In this document: positions 6,473 through 10,000 of the stretch, one piece after another
Position numbering within the stretch: position 1 is the first letter of the stretch
Layout of the letters: every line of letters starts with the position of its first letter
Origin: Magnetospirillum sp.
Lineage (GTDB): Bacteria > Pseudomonadota > Alphaproteobacteria > Rhodospirillales > Magnetospirillaceae
DNA length: 10,000 bases
Assembly: GCA_020217035.1 (NCBI GenBank)
Contig: JAIWOG010000254.1
Span: 1 to 10,000 of the forward strand
Direction of reading: 5' to 3'
The notes under the pieces: model-generated
Told to the model about the DNA's origin: nothing
Database searches by the model: none
What the model saw: only the letters and a program-made list of their open reading frames with translations
Program-made: the position numbers and the translations under genes

Positions 6473-6504
6473 TTGACGACAGCCGTCGTCATCCCCACTA
6501 TATT
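6473..6504 (+). promoter_or_regulatory. Candidate promoter for the tusE operon
   Basis: TATATT (6499-6504) is a good -10 match in an AT-rich stretch just before tusE. TTGACG (6473-6478) is the best-looking -35 but lies 20 bases away. At 17-base spacing the -35 would be ACGACA (6476-6481), which keeps the GACA half. Which pairing is used cannot be told from sequence. The leader would be about 25 bases. Confidence 0.45.
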
Positions 6505-6535
6505 CAAACTAACTAATAAACTGGGAGGACATTTC

Positions 6536-6871
6536 ATGCCGGAACTGATGGTCAACGGCCAGGCGGTCGAGGTCAGCGAGGCCGGATGGCTGGAGGACTG
6601 CCGGGCTTGGGACGAAGACATCGCCCGCGCCATCGCCGCCGCCGAAGGGGTCACGTTGACCGACGAGCATTGGGACGTCATCCGCGAGGCCCGAGCCTAT
6701 TTCGACGAATACGGCATCGTTGCCGAACAGCGGGTGTTCATGAAGCTGATGAAGGAAAAATACGGGCCTGAACGCTCGTCTCAACAATATCTTTACCAAT
6801 TGTTTCCTCATGGACCGTTGAAACAGGGCAATAAAATCGCCGGCCTGCCACGGCCAAAAGGCTGTTCGTGA
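6536..6871 (+). CDS. tusE: TusE/DsrC-like sulfur-relay protein
   Basis: The 111-residue protein belongs to the DsrC/TusE/DsvC family. Recognisable parts are LTDEHWDVIREARAYFDEYG (41-60), QYLYQLFPHGP (84-94) and the C-terminal arm NKIAGLPRPKGCS (99-111). The penultimate C110 is the conserved sulfur-carrying cysteine. The second cysteine of true DsrC, 11 residues earlier, is replaced by N99, which points to a TusE-type persulfide carrier rather than a DsrC partner of dissimilatory sulfite reductase. In E. coli, TusE passes sulfur from TusBCD to MnmA for 2-thiouridine in tRNA. No tusBCD or dsr genes are in this window. The start is clear: GGGAGG at 6523-6528 is followed by 7 bases and ATG at 6536. 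An upstream in-frame start at 6380 overlaps the divergent promoter and was rejected. Confidence 0.88.
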   Translation: MPELMVNGQAVEVSEAGWLEDCRAWDEDIARAIAAAEGVTLTDEHWDVIREARAYFDEYGIVAEQRVFMKLMKEKYGPERSSQQYLYQLFPHGPLKQGNKIAGLPRPKGCS

Positions 6872-6908
6872 TCACTTGTGCTTGAAGACGACTGGCGGTT
6901 GGGGCTAA

Positions 6909-7739
6909 ATGGCTGGTATGGACAGCCAGATCAATAGCCCCGCCGCGGGCCTGGGTCAGCCCCGAGACCTCGCCACCCATTTCATGGAATGTGGGGCGCT
7001 GAACACCAACCTGACCCTGGCACCTGGGGCGCGGATGGTCATCACCGACGATTTCCTGGGCGGTCAGGTCGCCGATCTGGCCGCCATTTCCATGGCCGCC
7101 ATCGTGGCGCGGGACGGCATGGTGGCCAAGGCGGCCATCCTGCCCCTGGGACTGGCAGCCAGCAAGCTGAAGGCTTCGGAACGGGCCAAATACGAACGCC
7201 TGTTCGCGCTGATCGAGGAAACCGCCTTTGATTCGGGGGTGCGCGAATCGGCGGAAACCCTGATCCACGCCAAGTTCCGTGAAAACCAGATCAAGGAACT
7301 GGCGGCCGAACTGGGCGGCACCGTCGGGCCGGCGCGTCAGCGCTACAGGGCCTTCCTGGACGTGGTCAAGTTGCTGACCGAAAAGAAGATATCCGAAGCC
7401 CTGTTCCTGGACGAATTCATGGACTTCACTCGGGCGGTGGCGGGGAAGCTGGATTTCGGCATCTATTCCATGTGCGTGGACCGCATGTTCGTGTCCGAAC
7501 GCATCCCGGTGAGGGTCAAGGCGTCGTTGCTGCGCGAAATCTGCACTTATCCGCCGCTGATCCGCAAGGAACTGGTGACCAACCTGCTGGCTTCCTCCAA
7601 GGCGGACGCGGAACTGATCCGCTATGCCCGCCAGGAAGTGGCCAATGTGTTGAGCCGCGAGCAGTTGACGGAAATCTTCCTGTTCACCACCTTGAAGCTT
7701 GCCTGGGCGGCGCAAAAGGACCGCCCGCGCACCGCCTGA
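6909..7739 (+). CDS. Uncharacterised alpha-helical protein (276 residues)
   Basis: I do not recognise this family. The protein has no signal peptide and no convincing membrane helix. After a variable N-terminus (1-20) comes a segment with alternating hydrophobic stretches (DFLGGQVADLAAISMAAIVA, 48-67), then long charged amphipathic helices (about 84-175), and a C-terminal region (about 200-270) whose paired helices suggest a helical repeat fold. The ATG at 6909 has only a weak GG-rich ribosome-binding site; Met4 (6918) is an alternative. It starts 37 bases after tusE and ends 20 bases before the oxidoreductase gene, so the three are probably cotranscribed. Codon and base use look like the neighbours. 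A role in sulfur or redox metabolism would be guesswork from position alone. Confidence 0.85.
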   Translation: MAGMDSQINSPAAGLGQPRDLATHFMECGALNTNLTLAPGARMVITDDFLGGQVADLAAISMAAIVARDGMVAKAAILPLGLAASKLKASERAKYERLFALIEETAFDSGVRESAETLIHAKFRENQIKELAAELGGTVGPARQRYRAFLDVVKLLTEKKISEALFLDEFMDFTRAVAGKLDFGIYSMCVDRMFVSERIPVRVKASLLREICTYPPLIRKELVTNLLASSKADAELIRYARQEVANVLSREQLTEIFLFTTLKLAWAAQKDRPRTA

Positions 7740-7759
7740 ACTAAGCCCAAGGATATTTC

Positions 7760-8725
7760 ATGCAAGCCGTGGTCTGTCCCGCCTTCGGTGCCGCGCTGGA
7801 ATGGCGCGACGTCGAACCCGCCAAGCTGTCCGCCGGACAAGTGCGCATCCAGGTGGCCGCCGCCGGGGTGAACTTCGCCGATTCCCTGGCCATTGCCGGC
7901 AAGTACCAGGAAAAGATGGAGCCGCCCTTCACCCCCGGCCTGGAGCTGGCGGGCGTGGTGGTCGAGGTGGCCGAGGGGGTGCCCGACCTGAAGATGGGCG
8001 ACCGGGTGATGGCCAATGTCAGCGGCGGCGCCTTCGCCACCCAATGCGTGGCCGACTGGACCGACGTGCATAAATTGCCCGAAACGTTGGATTTCGTCGC
8101 CGCCGCCGGTTTTCCGGTGGCCTATGGCACCTCGCATCTGGGCTTGCTGAAAGCCGGGCTGAAGGCCGGGGAAACCCTGGTGGTGCACGGCGCCGCCGGT
8201 GGGGTCGGACTGACGGCGGTGGAAATCGGCGTCGCCATGGGGGCGCGGGTGATCGCCACCGCCGGCGGCCCCGACAAGGTGCAGGTGGCCTTGGACCATG
8301 GCGCCCATTTCGGCATCGACTACAAGTCCCAGGACATCCGCGAGACGGTCAAGGGGTTGACCGACGGACGCGGCGCCGACGTTGTCTATGATCCGGTGGG
8401 CGGCGAAGTGTTCGACGCGTCCTTGCGTTCGGTGGCTCCCGACGGCCGCATTCTGGTCATCGGTTTCGCCTCGGGAACCGTTCCGCAAATTCCCGCCAAC
8501 CACTTGCTGGTCAAGAACGTCACGGTGATCGGCTATTGGTGGGGGGCGTATCGCAAGATCAATCCCATGCTGGTGCGCGACAGCATGGCCGCCGCCCTGG
8601 ACATGTGGGCGCGGGGCCAACTGCACCCCCATGTCAGCCAGGTGCTGAAACTGTCCCAGGCGGCCGAGGCCATCGGGCTTTTGAAATCCCGCGCCAGCAC
8701 CGGCAAGGTGGTCCTGGTTCCGTAG
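7760..8725 (+). CDS. Zinc-independent NADPH:quinone oxidoreductase-like enzyme (MDR superfamily)
   Basis: The 321-residue protein has the two-domain layout of the medium-chain dehydrogenase/reductase superfamily, quinone oxidoreductase branch. The N-terminal GroES-like domain carries GVNFADSLAIAGKYQ (36-50) and PFTPGLELAGVV (56-67). The Rossmann domain has the nucleotide-binding loop VHGAAGGVGLTAVEIG (142-157). Cysteine and histidine ligands of the catalytic and structural zincs are absent, as expected for this branch. Such enzymes reduce quinones or enone-type substrates with NADPH in the cytoplasm; the actual substrate cannot be assigned. GYWWGAY (258-264) is a recurrent motif in bacterial members. 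The ATG at 7760 has AAGGA about 7 bases upstream. It is the last gene of the tusE run and is followed directly by a terminator. Confidence 0.9.
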   Translation: MQAVVCPAFGAALEWRDVEPAKLSAGQVRIQVAAAGVNFADSLAIAGKYQEKMEPPFTPGLELAGVVVEVAEGVPDLKMGDRVMANVSGGAFATQCVADWTDVHKLPETLDFVAAAGFPVAYGTSHLGLLKAGLKAGETLVVHGAAGGVGLTAVEIGVAMGARVIATAGGPDKVQVALDHGAHFGIDYKSQDIRETVKGLTDGRGADVVYDPVGGEVFDASLRSVAPDGRILVIGFASGTVPQIPANHLLVKNVTVIGYWWGAYRKINPMLVRDSMAAALDMWARGQLHPHVSQVLKLSQAAEAIGLLKSRASTGKVVLVP

Positions 8726-8731
8726 AAACGC

Positions 8732-8758
8732 AAAAGCCGCCCGTTAAGGGCGGCTTTT
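8732..8758 (+). terminator. Bidirectional rho-independent terminator
   Basis: AAAAGCCGCCC (8732-8742) and GGGCGGCTTTT (8748-8758) form a perfect 11-bp inverted repeat around the loop GTTAA. Because the arms end in A4 and T4, the hairpin has a T-run on either strand. It lies 6 bases after the oxidoreductase stop and 20 bases beyond the rodZ stop, so it fits as a shared terminator for two convergent genes. Confidence 0.93.
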
Positions 8759-8778
8759 CCAATGGTTTCGCAGATCGA

Positions 8779-9912
8779 TCAGCCGCCGGCCAACTTGTCG
8801 GGGTCCAGGCGGATGTCGCGGCGGACCTGCCCGGCGGATCCCAAGGGCGGCGCCTTCTTGCCGTCCACCAGCACATCCAGCGCCCCGGCATTGCCCACCA
8901 TCAGGGTCAGGCCGGAACGGTTGGGAACCGCATAGCTGTCGCCTTTGCGCAGCAGCTTGCTCATCACCAGTTGGCCGTCCATCTCGCGCACCTGAATCCA
9001 GCAATCGTCGCCGGCGGCGGTCAACTGCACCCTTGATTCGGCGTTGTCCGTGGGGACTGGCTTCGGGGCTTCGCTTTTGGCGGGCTCGACCTTGACGGCT
9101 TCCGGCTTCGCGGGCTCGGCCTTCGGCGGTTCGACTTTCGCCGGTTCGACTTTCGCCGGTTCGACTTTCGCCGGTTCGACTTTCGCCGGTTCGATCTTCG
9201 CCGGTTCGATCTTCGGCGGCTCGATCTTGGCAGGCTCGACCTTGGCCGGTTCGACCTTGGTCGGTTCGACCTTGGCGACCTTGCTGTCCTCCTCTTCCGC
9301 CGGCGGCACCACTTCCGCTTCCTTGCTGGCGGTGCTGGCGGGGACGGTTTCCACCGGGCTGGGGTCTTGCGGCTTGGCGGTCTCGGTCGTGGGGGCGGCG
9401 GGTATCTGTGCCTCGCCGGTGACGGTGGCCGGACGGTTGAGCACCGAGGTCAGACGTTCCGGCAGGGCCGGCACCATCTCGGCGACCGACGAATCGCGCG
9501 ACGACAGCAAATACCAGGCGCCATAGGCCAGGCCCGCCACCAGCAGGCCGACGAACAGCACGGCGCCGCCGGGAATACGGCCTTCCGACACCGGCGAGGG
9601 GAAGATCAGTTCCGAGCGCGCGTTCAGGTCGCCGGAGGCTTCGGCGCGGAAACGGCGGACCATTTCCTCGGCGTCAAGGGCCAGGAAGTCGGCATAGGTA
9701 CGCAGGAAGCCGATGGCATAGGCGCCGCCGGGCAGGTCGCGGTGGCGGCCTTCTTCCAGGGCCAGCAGATAAGGCTGGCGAATGCGCAGCAAGGTGGCGA
9801 CCTCGCCCAGCGACTTGCCGGTCTTGGCGCGGGCGTCGCGCAAGGTGGCGCCGACGCCCAACGGCGAAGGCGAGGGCGCGGCCAAGGGCTCGTCAGGGGT
9901 GGTGTCGGACAC
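8779..9912 (-). CDS. rodZ: RodZ-like cytoskeletal protein: HTH domain, one membrane helix, KVEPA-repeat linker, DUF4115
   Basis: The 377-residue protein has the RodZ order of parts. A cytoplasmic helix-turn-helix domain (about 20-87, with LRDARAKTGKSLGEVATLL and YLLALEEGR) in RodZ binds MreB. A single membrane helix (about 115-136) follows. Next comes a periplasmic linker (137-290) holding about 15 pentapeptides of the form K[VI]EP[APT] (214-288). The C-terminal DUF4115 domain (about 296-372) includes DDCWIQVRE and NAGALDVLVDG. RodZ links MreB filaments to the elongasome and helps keep rod or spiral shape. The start is GTG (9910-9912), with AGGA about 9 bases upstream, since no in-frame ATG precedes it. 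The gene often adjoins ispG downstream, but here a terminator and a convergent gene follow. The linker is long compared with many homologues. Confidence 0.88.
   Translation of the reverse strand: MSDTTPDEPLAAPSPSPLGVGATLRDARAKTGKSLGEVATLLRIRQPYLLALEEGRHRDLPGGAYAIGFLRTYADFLALDAEEMVRRFRAEASGDLNARSELIFPSPVSEGRIPGGAVLFVGLLVAGLAYGAWYLLSSRDSSVAEMVPALPERLTSVLNRPATVTGEAQIPAAPTTETAKPQDPSPVETVPASTASKEAEVVPPAEEEDSKVAKVEPTKVEPAKVEPAKIEPPKIEPAKIEPAKVEPAKVEPAKVEPAKVEPPKAEPAKPEAVKVEPAKSEAPKPVPTDNAESRVQLTAAGDDCWIQVREMDGQLVMSKLLRKGDSYAVPNRSGLTLMVGNAGALDVLVDGKKAPPLGSAGQVRRDIRLDPDKLAGG
9109..9273 (-). repeat. Tandem 15-bp coding repeat (KVEPA pentapeptides) in rodZ
   Basis: Eleven consecutive 15-bp units encode K-x-E-P-x pentads (residues 214-268). 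Four units at 9130-9189 are identical at DNA level, with plus-strand unit TTCGACTTTCGCCGG. Flanking units differ by a few bases, and degenerate pentads continue to about 9061. The pattern suggests growth by slippage or unequal recombination, so copy number may vary between strains. In the protein it forms an extended charged, proline-spaced periplasmic linker. Confidence 0.93.
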
Positions 9913-9938
9913 GGGCGTCGTTCCTGTTGCCTTGATGG

Positions 9939-9980
9939 GCGCCGAAGGGGCGCTCCCGTCCGCATAACTCTGCGGACGGG
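9939..9980. repeat. Two adjacent hairpins upstream of rodZ
   Basis: CCCGTCCGCA (9955-9964) and TGCGGACGGG (9971-9980) form a perfect 10-bp inverted repeat with a TAACTC loop. Next to it GCGCC (9939-9943) pairs with GGCGC (9949-9953). On the plus strand the larger hairpin is followed by ATTGTTTT, as in a weak terminator, but no plus-strand gene precedes it. On the minus strand both hairpins would sit in the rodZ leader, 27 bases or more before the GTG. Confidence 0.6.
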
Positions 9981-10000
9981 ATTGTTTTACAAAGACTTGG

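Noticed and set aside
9061..9273. CRISPR-like array of short repeats
   Set aside because: Units are contiguous 15-bp repeats in frame within a protein, with no spacers.
9044..9526. Plus-strand frame with GSTFAGSTFAGS repeats, resembling a PE_PGRS or pentapeptide-repeat protein
   Set aside because: It is only the antisense reading of the KVEPA repeat in rodZ. The rodZ frame has domains on both sides of the repeat, so the plus-strand frame is an artefact.

Overview
The window is GC-rich, tightly packed chromosomal DNA of an alphaproteobacterium. The gene families present (PduO-type cobalamin adenosyltransferase next to etfB, an IalB-family secreted protein, a double cold-shock-domain protein, a single-cysteine TusE/DsrC protein and RodZ with a long KVEPA repeat) fit a Rhodospirillales member, possibly close to Magnetospirillum. 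That placement rests on recalled family resemblance, not on a search. No insertion sequence, phage gene, CRISPR array, tRNA or rRNA was seen, and no stretch over 300 bases lacks a gene.

Layout. At 1-792, on the minus strand, a cob(I)alamin adenosyltransferase gene precedes the first 30 codons of etfB, which has its own near-consensus promoter. At 910-4188, on the plus strand, three tightly linked genes encode an LptG-type LPS-export permease, a GT39/ArnT-like membrane glycosyltransferase and a PAP2-type membrane phosphatase; together they look like an envelope-lipid export and modification operon. At 4340-4954 a double cold-shock-domain protein follows a roughly 150-base leader that contains a candidate extended -10 promoter and a GC hairpin followed by a T-rich stretch. 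A terminator separates it from the convergent minus-strand genes at 5024-6404: an exported IalB-family protein with its own promoter, a Nudix hydrolase with half a zinc ribbon, and a 77-residue protein of unknown function.

A divergent promoter region (6405-6535) leads into a plus-strand run at 6536-8725: a TusE/DsrC-like sulfur-relay protein, an uncharacterised helical 276-residue protein and a zinc-independent quinone-oxidoreductase-like enzyme. A perfect bidirectional terminator (8732-8758) separates this from a minus-strand rodZ-like gene (8779-9912) with a GTG start and a periplasmic linker of KVEPA-type pentapeptides. The right edge holds a 10-bp perfect hairpin upstream of rodZ.

Most of the window is housekeeping. 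I did not find a clear new defence, mobile or biosynthetic system. The most useful leads are the lptG-glycosyltransferase-phosphatase operon, the unknown gene between tusE and the oxidoreductase, the attenuator-like leader of the cold-shock gene, and the two hairpins ahead of rodZ.
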